Shown here: in pieces, positions 36,401 to 49,125 of the stretch | Position numbering within the stretch: position 1 is the stretch's first letter | Layout: each line of letters opens with the position of its first letter | From: Cepaea nemoralis | Lineage: Eukaryota > Mollusca > Gastropoda > Stylommatophora > Helicidae | Reading direction: 5' to 3' | DNA: 64,000 bases | Assembly: GCA_014155875.1 (NCBI GenBank) | Contig: JACEFZ010014530.1 | Span: forward strand, 61,947-125,946 | Translations under genes and position numbers: made by a program | Notes under the pieces: model-generated | What the model was told of the DNA's origin: nothing | The model's input: the letters and a program-made list of their open reading frames with translations, nothing else | The model's database searches: none

Positions 36401-36844
36401 GGTTTTCCTTTATGTAAATCCATGGATTCCAGACAATAGACTTTCTAGTTATACCAGTCTCAGGTTTTCCTTTATGTAAATCCATGGATTCCAGACAATA
36501 GACTTTCTAGTTATACCAGTCTCAGGTTTTCCTTTATGTAAATCCATGGATTCCAGACAATAGACTTTCTAGTTATACCAGTCTCAGGTTTTCCTTTATG
36601 TAAATCCATGGATTCCAGACAATAGACTTTCTAGTTATACCAGTCTCAGGTTTTCCTTTATGTAAATCCATGGATTCCAGACAATAGACTTTCTAGTTAT
36701 ACCAGTCTCAGGTTTTCCTTTATGTAAATCCATGGATTCCAGACAATAGACTTTCTAGTTATACCAGTCTCAGGTTTTCCTTTATGTAAATCCATGGATT
36801 CCAGACAATAGACTTTCTAGTTATACCAGTCTCAGGTTTTCTCA
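36401..36844. repeat. 62-bp minisatellite, seven near-identical units
   Basis: GGTTTTCCTTTATGTAAATC starts units at 36401, 36463, 36525, 36587, 36649, 36711 and 36773, with a partial unit at 36835. I see no differences among the seven, so the expansion is recent or has been homogenised. Confidence 0.97.
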
Positions 36845-36890
36845 ATGTGTGTCCTAGCGAGTGCCAGTGTCTTTTCTTCACCTCTTGGTT

Positions 36891-37108
36891 CACTGGTGTT
36901 TGTCTAGTTCTCTCCATGAGTTCCACACTGGTGTTTGTCTAGTTCTCTCCATGAGTTCCACACTGATGTTTGTCTAGTTCTCTCCATGAGCTCCACACTG
37001 GTGTTTGTCTAGTTCTCTCCATGAGTTCCACACTGGTGTTTGTCTAGTTCTCTCTATGAGTTCCACACTGGTGTTTGTCTAGTTCTCTCTATGAGTTCCA
37101 CACTGGTG
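36891..37108. repeat. 35-bp minisatellite, about six units
   Basis: Units of CACTGGTGTTTGTCTAGTTC plus TCTCCATGAGTTC repeat with few changes. On the complement the unit encodes part of the adjoining LINE C-terminus (SVELxERTRQTPVWN). Confidence 0.95.
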
Positions 37109-37290
37109 ATTCTGTCATTCCATTTAATTCCTTCTATTTTATGCAGGCACCAATTAATGAATGTTTGTAACTTAACTGTAATTGTTTTCATTGTTCTCCA
37201 CATTTCTAATCCATACAGTAGTACTGATTTAAAATGCGGCTTCGTGATGAAGGCGTTACAGACGCAGTTCGTAATTTGGCACACTGAGTT
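37109..37290 (-). pseudogene. LINE RT C-terminal fragment beside the minisatellite
   Basis: The complement reads LLYGLEMWRTMKTITVKLQ, FINWCLHKIEGIKWNDRI, TSVELIERTRQTPV. This is the standard post-RT segment of LINEs (colony of W..R..I followed by W.D.I.N..L..RT). The fragment runs straight into the 35-bp array, which is an expansion of its end. Confidence 0.75.
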
Positions 37291-37329
37291 CCTTACACAG
37301 CTGTGGGCGATTTGGCGTCAGACCACCTT

Positions 37330-37480
37330 ATGTTGCTTGTTTTATGAAATGGTATGGATGCCAGTCGTTCAGAAAGCAATGACAAATTACTGAATGTAGA
37401 CTTGCCCTGGAATCATGACCAGTCAAAAAATGCTGGGGTTGACAGCTAAATCCTCTAAAGGATATGCAACTAATGTTGTT
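37330..37480 (+). mobile_element. SINE family D fragment (3' half)
   Basis: AGAAAGCAATGACAAATTAC, a TGCTGGGGTTGACAGCTAA block and AAAGGATATGCAA match the 3' half of the poly(A) SINE at 54517-54763. It is diverged. A short minus-strand piece of the same end (GCATATCCTTTACAGGAC) is at about 38034-38052, and another plus-strand piece at 42018-42106. Confidence 0.6.
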
Positions 37481-38033
37481 TGTACTGATTTAAAGTTAGA
37501 AGTTTTTGTGCCAAGTTGAATTTCTGTTGACTTCCACAAATGTGCCAGTGTTATAAAATCTCCTCCAGCCTTCTGTATTCTAATTCTGACACCTGTATCT
37601 GTTCCACCCCCATGTTTACACAGCAGAATGATTCCATCTTAAAGTGAGGTTTTATCAAGAGAGACCTGGTTTGATTGATTTATTCACATTTCCTATCTTT
37701 CCCTTATGAATTTATTAACCTAACTGTTGTCCTTTCCCATCCATTGTTAGCTTTTCCTGCATACAATGTCATGTGCCAGAGAATGTCTCCCTGAGATGCT
37801 TTGTCAGAGGAATCCATTGAATTTCATGTCTGGTATTGCTTGTTGTTGTCATCATAATCCAGTTCATAGCTAGTAAGAATAGCAGAGGTGACATAAGGTA
37901 ACTCTGGTCTCACTAATGTTCTTATTTTGAATGCCTCTGTTTGTTTTCCCCCCTTGGGGATTTTGCCCTTCATATCTCTGTATGGTGCCTTTATTAAGTT
38001 AATAGTTTTATGTGGTATTAAATAACAGTTAGT
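37481..38033. other. Unassigned non-coding DNA
   Basis: No supported gene or repeat. Confidence 0.3.
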
Positions 38034-38171
38034 TGCATATCCTTTACAGGACGTCACAAGACTGTGCACTTCATATCTCTATATGTTGCCTTTATGCCTT
38101 TACCTATCACAGTGCTAGGACATGTGTGGAAATCGAAGGAATGTAAGTTTAGCACCAAATTTTAAAAATGC

Positions 38172-39942
<1,771 letters not shown>

Positions 39943-40439
39943 ATCTGAAATAGGAAGTCACAACTCTGGTAACAGTGGTGTATTTCTGAAACACACAAAC
40001 AGTGAACATTTAGTTAAACATTAGAGTAGCTGGCAACATATTATAATAATTATTTGTTTAAACTTCTATAAAATGAACAGTTACTCTAAATGTCCAATAG
40101 CACCTGATAAGTCACTGCAGGTATCATCTATCAAATGAACATTTATTATATACATAAGTGTAATCTAAAAAGGTGAACACCTACAGTAAGTACAGTCTAA
40201 TACATGAACAATTACTGCATGTCACAGACATTTACATGCTTTATAATCTCTATTATGTATAGAATCAGTACATGAGATGCACCTGTCTGGGAAAATGCCA
40301 CTACTTTCTTAACTTTTCAGCCAGCGTAAGTCACAATACAGTAGATATGATCTCACTGTGGAGTACCCAGAAATGAGAAATCTGATCGATTAGCTCAGGA
40401 AGGAGCAATATAAGAACAATCTTAGGTACCCGTTACATA
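39943..40439. other. Unassigned AT-rich DNA upstream of the zinc-finger exon
   Basis: Probably intron or 5' flank of the zinc-finger locus. No exon or promoter could be recognised. Confidence 0.35.
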
Positions 40440-40826
40440 CCACCAAAAGAAAAGAATGATCACATCAGTCAGAAAACCACGAAAACCTGCTCAAGATGAC
40501 AACCACATTATGGACAGACCAGAACAAGTCATTATTCTGCACCTCAGAACAGGACACAATAGATTATGCAACCACATGTATACAAAATTCAAGATTGGTG
40601 AATCAGCCATGTGGATTGGCGTTGCAGACAGCAGAGCACATACTCCAAGACTGCCCAGATTATAACATGTCTAAGCAAACCTTCTGGCCTAGAGAGACGC
40701 CAGTGAAAGATAAATTCTATGGACCGCTGAGTGAACTTAAAAAAAAAGAGTTAAATTCATACAAGAGACAACATTGCAGCTATAGACATATATCAAGTGA
40801 ACGAAAGAAGAAGAACCCAGCCTAAA
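40440..40826 (+). pseudogene. I-type LINE family B, 3' end fragment
   Basis: It matches the C-terminus of the LINE at 42.4-45.6 kb: KPRKPAQDDNHIMDRPEQVI, GHNRLCNHMYTKFKIGE and the Cys/His knuckle region LQTAEHILQDCPDYN. Phase changes once. It ends RKKKNPA and stop (40823-40825), where the 35-bp array begins. Confidence 0.8.
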
Positions 40827-41420
40827 GCAGACACAAGGTCCCAGGACAACCCAGCCTAAAGCAGACACAAGGTCCCAGGATAACACAGCCTAAAGCAGAC
40901 ACAAGGTCCCAGGTCAACTCAGCCTAAAGCAGACACAAGGTCCCAGGACAACCCAGCCTAAAGCAGACACAAGGTCCCAGGTCAACCCAGCCTAAAGCAG
41001 ACACAAGGTCCCAGGACAACCCAGCCTAAAGCAGACACAAGGTCCCAGGACAACCCAGCCTAAAGCAGACACAAGGTCCCAGGACAACCCAGCCTAAAGC
41101 AGACACAAGGTCCCAGGATAACACAGCCTAAAGCAGACACAAGGTCCCAGGTACAACCCAGCCTAAAGCAGACACAAGGTCCCAGGTCAACCCAGCCTAA
41201 AGCAGACACAAGGTCCCAGGACAACCCAGCCTAAAGCAGACACAAGGTCCCAGGACAACCCAGCCTAAAGCAGACACAAGGTCCCAGGACAACCCAGCCT
41301 AAAGCAGACACAAGGTCCCAGGATCAACCCAGCCTAAAGCAGACACAAGGTCCCAGGTCAACCCAGCCTAAAGCAGACACAAGGTCCCAGGACAACCCAG
41401 CCTAAAGCAGACACAAGGTC
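40815..41420. repeat. 35-bp minisatellite, about 17 units
   Basis: Units of ACCCAGCCTAAAGCAGACAC plus AAGGTCCCAGGACAA repeat with variants at the GGACAA/GGTCAA/GGATAAC position. The array starts exactly at the 3' end of the LINE fragment. Confidence 0.97.
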
Positions 41421-42017
41421 ATGTCTGGGAAGTAAAGGTGGCTGTGGTGATGTTGAGCAGGTCACCCACCAAGTGCTGATTGGTCGAACCAAATATGGAA
41501 ATAGCACCATATACCTGACATGTGGCATGGTGTGACCAGGATTCTGTACCTGTTTATATCAAGTCACATCTGAGGAGCTGATGATGATAAACAACATTTA
41601 CAACAGTCATAGGCTAGAGTATCATTCTCTTGTCTCAAAGACACTGTTGTGAAACAATCTATGTGGTTGTGTTAAAGGAAATGTGTCCTTCTTGATTTAT
41701 GTTAGGAAGTTTGATGAAAGGAAGTTTGATGAAAAGAAAGCTATGTACGAGGACACATGTCAGTCAGTTATTATTCAGGAACAAAAAGAATATTTCTTAA
41801 GGAAACTAAAATATCACAAATACATAATTTACACGTTTAAACCAATGACACAAACAAAGAATTTCAACTTGAGCAAATGGCACACCGTTACCACTATGTT
41901 TACAGGTTTCTCTTTTGTAAACATTATATTGGCAGTCTGCATGACCATGGGGCTTAATGCACTTGAACTTGCAATGAGTTGATGATGGTTAGCTGGCTTC
42001 AATGATAACTTCCCATT
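41421..42017. other. Unassigned non-coding DNA
   Basis: A 99-codon frame at 41683-41982 has no recognisable domain and I do not call it a gene. Confidence 0.3.
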
Positions 42018-42119
42018 CACGAAGCAATGGTAAACTACTGAACGTAAACTTGCCTAGATCAACTTGGGCTTGTGGTTGATCACAACATCCTGCCAAGGAC
42101 ATGCAACCAACAACAAAAA

Positions 42120-42205
42120 TACATTCTATTGTGGCACTTCAGAAGGCCATCTTGACTAAAGGTCTTTTGTTTCATTCGGTGAAGCACAACAATCATGTAT
42201 TTACA
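42120..42205 (-). pseudogene. Zinc-finger remnant
   Basis: The complement reads KTFSQDGLLKCHNRMYF, the core of one C2H2 finger similar to the array at 38-39 kb. It is isolated and partial. Confidence 0.45.
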
Positions 42206-42309
42206 ATTGTGATATCCAAAATGACTAGGAGCAATTGAATGCAAAGATATTTGTACAATTAACCTCATAAACTATGTCACTAAGCTTATACTTTATATAA
42301 TTATAATGA

Positions 42310-42385
42310 GAAGAACAAGAAAGAAATAAAACTGGAAATTGGTGAAGAGCAGTATGGATTTGTGGAAGGTAAGGATACAAACTTC
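42310..42385 (+). pseudogene. Short RTE fragment
   Basis: IKLEIGEEQYGFVEGKDTN matches the RT segment IQPEIGEEQCGFVEGKGT of the full-length RTE at 55.4 kb. It stops at the 3' end of the LINE that follows. Confidence 0.65.
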
Positions 42386-45300
42386 TTCTTTCGTTCGCTT
42401 GAAATATATCTATAACTGCAATGCTGTCTCTTGTATGAATTGAACTGCCTTTTTCAGTTCACACAGTGGTCCATAGAGTTTATCTTCCACTGTCGTCTCT
42501 CTAGGCCAGAAGAAGATATGTTATATTTTGGGCAGTCTTGGAGTATGTGCTCTGCTGTCTGCGACGCCAATCCACATGTGCACCTGGCTGTTTCACCAAT
42601 CTTGAATTTTGTATACATGTGGTTGCGTAATCTATTGTGCCCTGTTTTGAGGCGCAGAATAATGACTTGTTCTGGTCTGTCCATAACGTGGTAGTCATCT
42701 TGAGCAGGTTTTGATGGCTTTCTGACTGATTTGATCATTCTTTTCTTTTGGTGGTATGTAACGGGCACATCAGGCTGTTCTTCTTTGGCTCCTTCCTTAG
42801 CCAATTGATCAGCTCTGTCGTTTCCGGGTACTCCACAGTGGGATGGTATCCACTGTATGGTGACCTATGCTGACTGCTAAGTTCAGAAAGTAGTGTCCTT
42901 AGTACTGGCAATTTCCCAGACAGGAGCGCCTCGAGTACTGATTTTGCATCTGTCAATAGCACCACAGGTTGTGTACCATTGCTGGTATTTAGTAATTTCT
43001 CTGTTGCTATCTTGATTGCCTCAATTTCAGCATCGTAGTTATGGCAGTACTTTCCTGTTGGTACTCTAGCTGTGTCCCTAGTATTATTTGGGTATTCTAT
43101 GTACACTCCCGCTCCTCCATTTCGAACAGCATTTTGTGCTGACCCATCTGTGTAGACTCGGATCCAGAGGTCCTGTGGGTATTCTTCATCAAGGAAGCTG
43201 AGAGTGGCTGTTCTGCGCTGCACACTGCTCTGTTCTTCCTTGTCAAATATTCCTCTCATTTTTGTCTGGATTTGTAATGATAGTCTATGCTCATCTTTCC
43301 ATGGAGTTCGCTCTGGAATAGTTGTTAGGGGGATACCAACTGTGGGCAGATCGGTGGTTTCTCTGCAGAGTCGTTTGGCCTGGTGGATAAAATTACTTCT
43401 TTTCAACCGCCCCATAGCTAGGTTTTCAAATCTGTTCTTCATAGGGTGGCCTGGCAAGCTGAGGAACTTTTCTGCTTGTATTAGCCTTTTCGTATCTCTG
43501 CGCTCACTCAGTGCTTGTGTCCTCCCCATCTTCTCCATTTCCACTATAGGGGTTGATCTCATCCCTCCTGTGGTGAATCTAAGTGCTTGATTTTGCACTT
43601 TGTCCAGCTCTTGTAGTGTGGTTTTTGATGCTGAACACCACACAGTTGACCCGTATTCCAGGTGTGGTCGTATGCTCTGTTGATAAACTTTGCTAAGTAT
43701 TTTCCCACTGGCTCCCTATGTGGTTCCACTTAGCTTTCTCAGGATGGCTATTTTCCTTCTGGCTTTTGCTACTGCTTTGTTGATGTGCTTTCTCCATGTC
43801 AGCCTGCCATCAAATGTTACTCCAAGGTATGTTGGTTCTTTATCTTCTCTTAGGGGTGTTCTATTTATCTGGATGGTCCCTGCCTTTTGTTTTGGAGAGA
43901 GGGTGAATAGGGTGGTGCTGCACTTGTCAGTGTTTATGCTGACACACCATCTATTTGCCCATGCAACAAATGTATCTACAGCTATATGGCTAGCTCCAGT
44001 TCGCTGATTGTGATGGGTGCTGCGGGATTTGCTGAGGAGGGGATCCGAGCACTTATGGACTGAATGGTTCGATGTGCAATGAGGATGATCTGTCGACTAA
44101 CTAACTAACTAACTAGAACCTTGTGTACTATTTCCTTCTGTCCTGTATGTTGCCGTTTCTCTTGAATCTCTTGTTGTTTCTCTGGACTAATTTTGACATT
44201 GTTATCTTGTGCGAATGAGTCCGCAAAATGGTCAGCTGCTTGCTTTTTTGTTAGGTTGTTTCCACCTTTATGTAGTGCAATTTTTGAGTTTCTCCCTGTG
44301 TCCTCATTGTTAAGTTGTTTTATTAGCTTCCACAGTTTCCTTGTGTCTCTTTCAAAGTTCAGAGACTGTTATTTCCTGCCAGCTTTTCCGTCTAGCCTGC
44401 AGCTTGGCCCTTTGAAATTTGGCTTTTGCGTGCTGGAATTTATTGTGGTGCTCTTGGCTGGGTGTGGCCTCTGCTTACTTTCTACACACTTCCACATCAC
44501 TATGCAACTGTTCCAGTTCACTACTCCAGTAGGGTTTATATTGTTTACGGGCTCCTCTTGGTATTGTTTCTCGCGCTGCCTGTAGTATGCATTTCCCAAA
44601 CTCTTCAACTACTTTATTTATGTCTTTCTCAGTGTTCAGGTCTCTAACCAGTATGCTGGTGCGGTTCTTGTAAATTGCCCAGTCTGCTTTCTTGTAGTTC
44701 CACCTCGCGAGGATGCTGCTTTCACTTACAAGCTCATTTTCTACAGTTAGAAAGACTGGCCGATGGTCGCTGTCACCAAGTTGTTTCCCAACAATTCGTG
44801 TAATGTTCCACTCCAGGTCTGGTGAATGAAAAGCCACGTAAGGTGTAGTTGTAGTGTCCCATGATCTCGAGTAGAAAGTATGTGGGTCAGAAGGCTTGTT
44901 AACCAAGATGAATCTATTCTCATTCTGCCAGTCTTTCTCCTCTCTGGTCCATGTGATCATAGCCCCAACTCTGCGAGTGGCTGTTGAAATCCCACACACA
45001 ATCATTTTTTCTGTTAATGGTAGTGTGTCCAGTGACTGTGGGCGGTCACTTGGACAGTAGTAATTGATCAGATGTAGGTCTGTATAGCCTGTCTTAAGTT
45101 TAAATGTCTGATACTCAGCCCCTTCCATGTAGACTTCGATTTGTGAAGCAGTGATGTTATTTTTTACAAGGGTCAGTATCCCACCATTTCGCCTGTCCTT
45201 TCGGTCAGATCGGTAACACTGGTAGCCTCTGATTTTGAAGGCTATATTTTCGTTGAGGTGAGTTTCTTGCAGGCAACATATGCTTACCTTTTCTTGGTCC

Positions 45301-45640
45301 AGGATTTTTCTAATTCTATTTTTTTGTTGCTGACTCCGTCCACATTCCAGTGCATTATTTTAAGTCTTCGTTTAGTATGGCCAGTCATCCTATTCTCATG
45401 TCCCCTGGCTACACAGGACATCTGAGAAGGACCTCCAGTAGTTGGGGTTGGACCCTTTCGAGACATAGGGCCCGGCACTGCACCTGCCTGGGGGTCCAAA
45501 GCAGGGCGAGCACCATAACATTTAGCAGTAGTCGACATATTCCATTTTGCGTAATTGCGTGGCATCCTGATTTCTGTGGTGCGCCTCCTGGCTGGTTGCC
45601 TCCATCTTCAGCACCTTTCCTTTGCTAGAGCAGACTGTGG
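42386..45640 (-). pseudogene. I-type LINE family B, endonuclease to RNase H, RT core missing
   Basis: On the complement, an N-terminal segment (about 45640-45420) leads to the endonuclease (about 45390-44530: LKIMHWNVDGVSNKKIELEK, LHLINYYCPSDRPQSLDT, GDSDHRPVFLTVEN). After a linker, about 90 bp of another LINE's 3' end replaces the RT palm. Then come VAWANRWCVSINTDKCSTTL, PTYLGVTFDGRLTWRKHINK and PHLEYGSTVWCSASKTTLQ. RNase H follows at about 43170-42840 with three acidic motifs: YTDGSAQNAVRNGGAG, AEIEAIKIATEKL, LLTDAKSVLEAL. A Cys/His knuckle (CTCGLASQTAEHILQDCP) ends it. Frameshifts are near 44960 and 42780. This is the best copy of family B here; with no RT palm it is dead. Confidence 0.8.
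44013..44113 (+). mobile_element. Family C LINE 3' tail, extreme 5' truncation
   Basis: ATTTGCTGAGGAGGGGATCC...TGATCTGTCGA(CTAA)4 matches the 3' ends of family C at 47470-47566 and 30139-30235. It lies where the RT core of the host LINE is missing, and no target duplication is seen. Confidence 0.8.
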
Positions 45641-45653
45641 TCTCACTCAAGTT

Positions 45654-45711
45654 TAGATGTGTACACACGCACACACGTGTCTGCACATGCATGTATGTGT
45701 ATACACATCTA
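45654..45711. other. Imperfect 58-bp palindrome of CA/TG repeats
   Basis: The left arm AGATGTGTACACACGCACAC and right arm GTGTATACACATCT are near-complementary. It sits at the 5' edge of the family B LINE. Confidence 0.6.
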
Positions 45712-45984
45712 GAGCACACTGGTTATTTTCCGGCACCAGAAACTCGCCGTCGCCCCTTCTCCTGTTAGTTAAAACAGTTCCGCCACGTGAAGGCCAGGAG
45801 TTGGACTTTTGCTGCATAGGTTATGTATTCACAAGCCATTGGGGTATTTAAGCAATGTTGGGCGCTCACCCCAACACTGCACCCCGGCTACATACAGCAA
45901 CATTTGGAACCAGGATACAAACAATGCAATATATACATTACGGACACTATTAGAAAGATCAGAGACACACAAAGACATTTGTGC
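45712..45984. other. Unassigned, possible LINE 5' region
   Basis: Contains a small hairpin, GTTGGG/CCCAAC at about 45857-45874. No gene recognised. Confidence 0.3.
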
Positions 45985-46135
45985 TTCATATTTATTTTTT
46001 GCTCACTCACTTTGAACTCAAGCGTAGTCCATACACACAATTTATAGTAGTGATGGACTGAATTTTGCTTGTGAATTAGCTTTCCCTATTAACAGTGTCC
46101 CTTGCCAACAGGCGAACCCACTCTGACTTCCAATG
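45985..46135 (-). mobile_element. SINE family C, 3' part (copy 2)
   Basis: It matches the 3' half of the copy at 48619-48899, with AACAGTGTC, TAGTAGTGATGGACT and the AAAAAATAAA tail on the complement. It abuts a family C LINE fragment. Confidence 0.7.
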
Positions 46136-47566
46136 AGTATGCAATGGCAATCCTGACTCTCAGCCATAAGCAGATAGAAAGGATGGAAAGGATACAGAAT
46201 GAAGCTATGCGCATTATTCTTGGATCTACAAGAGATACAGCATGCAGGGAGATGAGCTACCTTCTTGATTTTCCAACCATTGAAGACAAAATACAAATTT
46301 ACAGAGCATGTGCCTATCTCAGAGTTAACGCAGACACACATCCACTGCATAGTGACATTATGAAGGTGAAGGGCAGCAGGTTAAAAAGAGGGCGGTCGTG
46401 GATGGGTCATGCCGAAGACATTCTTCAACAAGTGTGTTCACTTCAGGACTTAGAACCTGGCAAGGAGTGGTTACAAGTGCCAACAGATTTCTGTACGTCC
46501 TTTTCAGTTTGCATCCAACTAGATAGACAATGCAGACAAGAAAATCCGGCTGCTGTGGAGGCTGAAGTACAAGCGTTGATTTTCGAGACCGTGATGCTTT
46601 CATTTACACAGATGGGTTGGTCGTCCAACATGTGAGAAGCTCATGGGCCTTTACGGCTCAGGCCGGAGGGAGAATTGTGAAGGAGGACTCTGGTGCTTTT
46701 TCTGAGACCACAAGTAGCCTGACAATGGAAGTCATGGCAGTAAGTAAAGCAATAACATGGCTTGAGACACAGACATTCACTAGGGCTTGTTTCCTTAGCG
46801 ACTTAATGAGCATGCTCAAGAGGATAGAGATAGGGTGGATCTGAAGAGAATGGTTGCTGCCTCTGGAGTGGTCTCGGCTGGCAAAGATTAGTTTCATCTT
46901 CATTCCAGGGCATACGGAAGTACAAGGAAATGAGCGGGCTGACAAGCTCGCAGGTAAGGCTACTGTGGAGGGCGGATGAGCCATAGACCAGGCAGACATT
47001 CTTAATGCTCTACGTGAAGTAAGACTTTTGTGAGAACCAAGTGATGACTGTGAATCTACAACCATGGCCAGACTGCGAGAACAGCAAATTAAAAGTGGGG
47101 TGGCCAAACAAGAACACTACACAGGAAGCCAAAGAAGATTGATAAACCAACACAGAACTGGTGTCGTTAGCCGCTACATGCTGCAGGATTTGTGTAACAG
47201 AGTTAGGAATAGGAAGAAGGGGCAACGAGGTGTGCATAGTCAATAGGGAAATAGGGCACGGTCAAGCACCATAATATGGGGTAGTTAGGATGGGTCGTCT
47301 GATGACGAGGATCTTGGAAACAAGGTCAGTTGTGAACGACCCATCCTTCGATATGGATGCGTGATTTAGTTGAGTAACTTCTGGCTTGATTGAACCTATC
47401 TCCGTTGAATTATGAATAAATTAATATGAAGCCAGAACTGTCTTAGAGTTATTGCCAGTCCACCGTCACTTCGCTGTACTGTTATATTTGCTGAGGAGGG
47501 GATCCGAGCACTTATGGACTGAATGGTTTGATGTGCAATGAGGATGATCTGTCGGCTAATTAACTA
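46136..47566 (+). pseudogene. Family C LINE, 3' half with RNase H
   Basis: The frame opens within the post-RT region: NEYAMAILTLS, ERIQNEAMRIILGSTRDTACRE, RLKRGRSWMGHAEDILQQVC. RNase H follows a frameshift near 46600: YTDGLVVQ, TMEVMAVSKAITWLE, FLSDLMSML, then PGHTEVQGNERADKLAG. The 3' UTR ends in the shared TTTGCTGAGGAGGGGATCCG...TCGGCTAATTAACTA tail. It is collinear with 31500-30139 on the other strand and 5'-truncated next to a SINE. At least two frameshifts and a stop make it inactive. Confidence 0.8.
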
Positions 47567-47700
47567 GGTATTTGTAATTTACGTCCCTAAGTCAAGGACG
47601 ACAGGTCAACATTTTAGTCCAGCTGTCCGGTGTAGGGGTTGAACCCCTAACCTCGGCATCAGCACACCGGATGGTTAAGAACGTGCTTTCTTACCCATTC
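47567..47700 (-). mobile_element. SINE family C, 5' part (copy 3)
   Basis: On the complement the tRNA-like head (ACATCCGGTGTGCTGATGCC, then GAGGTTAGGGGTTCAACCCC) matches the copy at 48.6-48.9 kb. It is truncated after the central domain. Confidence 0.7.
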
Positions 47701-48100
47701 GATCATACTGAGCAGCTGTGTTTCATATATTATACCAAAGCATGTGATAAAGTAAAACATGATGAAATTATTAAAATGTTGGAAGATACTAACATTGATG
47801 GGAAAAATCTCAGAATAACAGAAAATATTTACTGTAATCAAGTAGCAGCAATTAAAATGAGAAATAAAGAAATATAAACAATATACAATATGCAGATGAC
47901 AAAGTATTCATAGCAATAAAGCAAAAGATCTACAACAATTGTTGGACATTGTAGTAACAGAGAGTGCAAAGAAAGGACTCTCCTTGAATATCAAGAAAAC
48001 AGAAATAACGGTGATATGAAAGCAAAAGGTGACACCCAAACGTGATATAGAGATAGAAGGGAAAATTCTTCACCAAGTGGATAGTTTTAAATACCTATGG

Positions 48101-48245
48101 CCCCAGGAAGGTTAACCCGGTCAACAAATGCCCGCAGAAGTCGGATGTGTCGGCCTAACGGCGCAAGAACGCAGCTCTGCTGTAAACAGGCACAACGCAA
48201 TCATGTCCGGAAAAAAACTCCGGATGAACGAAGAAGAAGAAGAAG
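48101..48245 (+). mobile_element. 145-bp SINE with (GAA)n tail, copy 1
   Basis: It starts CCCCAGGAAGGTTAACCCGG and contains the hairpin TCCGGA-AAAAAAC-TCCGGA. It ends GATGAACGAAGAAGAAGAA. The 12-bp target duplication AAATACCTATGG lies at 48089-48100 and 48246-48257, inside an RTE LINE. Other copies are at 51580 and 59879. I see no A or B box. Confidence 0.9.
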
Positions 48246-48618
48246 AAATACCTATGGGGCATTTATAACATCAGAAGGAACATGCACAACAGTGATTGAG
48301 AGCGAAATAGGGCAGGCAAAGGCTGCATTTAAGAAAATTAAGGCTCTCTTATGCAATAAGTCACTATCATTGAATGTAAGTAAGAAAGTGCTGAAATGCT
48401 ATATAGAACCTGTTTTGTTGTATGGTTGTTAATCTTGGAATGTAAATGAACAAATTAGGAAGAGATTGGAAGCAACAGAGATGTGGTTCCTGATACGATT
48501 GTTGCAAATTCCTTGGACTGCCAAAGTAACTACAACGACTGCCTGCAAGAGTCTAATGAAACTGGAACATTATATACAACAATCAGAAATTGGCAAACAG
48601 CATTATGTGGTCATGTGA

Positions 48619-48899
48619 TTTTTATTTTTATTTTTTCGCTCGCTCGCTTTGAACTCAAGTGTAGTCCATGCTTACTATTTATAGTAGTGATGGACTAAAT
48701 TGTGTGTGTGGGTTAGCTTTCCCTATTAACAGTGTCCATCACCATCAGGTGAACCCACTCCAACTTCAGACTACATGTAATAAACATCCCCAAGTCAGGA
48801 TGACAGGTCAACATGTTAGTTCAGCTGTCCGGTGTAGGGGCCTGAACCGCTAACCTCGGCATCAGCACACCGGATGTTTAAGAACATGTGCTCTTATCT
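48619..48899 (-). mobile_element. tRNA-derived SINE, family C, best copy
   Basis: On the complement it has a tRNA-like head with GGTTAGCGGTTCAGGCCCC as B-box region, a central domain (CTGACTTGGGGATGTTTATT), and AGTGATGGACACTGTTAATAG. It ends in an A-rich AAAAAATAAAAATAAAAA tail. Flanks GGTCATGTGA (48609-48618) and GGTCATATGA (48900-48909) are a target duplication with one mismatch, inside the RTE. Confidence 0.8.
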
Positions 48900-49125
48900 G
48901 GTCATATGATGAGAAGAGAGGCATTGGAGAACATCGTAACAACTGTAATGATCGAGAGGAATAGAGGCAAAGGCAGACCAAGAGAAATGATGTTGGATGG
49001 ATTGAGATGATGGCAAAGAGGAGTATCAACAGTGGAGTTGAGCCAGAAAACCAAAGGCCGAGATCTGTGGAGAGTCATGAACAACTATGCCAGGCGTGCT
49101 GGCCTGTCTCCAGGATGAAGATCAT

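Larger units (their letters stand above)
47690..49125 (+). pseudogene. RTE-type LINE carrying two nested SINEs
   Basis: Coding blocks in order: FIYYTKACDKVKHDEIIKML (RT motif A region, Asp changed to Thr), NIQYADDKVFIA (motif C) at about 47880, DIEIEGKILHQVDSFKYL. A 145-bp SINE interrupts at 48101-48245. FITSEGTCTTVIESEIGQAK and ECYIEPVLLYGC-like sequence follow, then a second SINE at 48619-48899 splits the CGHV/GHMMRREALENIVTT motif. The end is GRGRPREMM-like, then SQKTKGRDLWRVMNNYARRAG. Endonuclease is absent. Frames change several times. It belongs to the same family as 11.3, 12.3 and 53.9-57.4 kb and is a relic. Confidence 0.8.
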
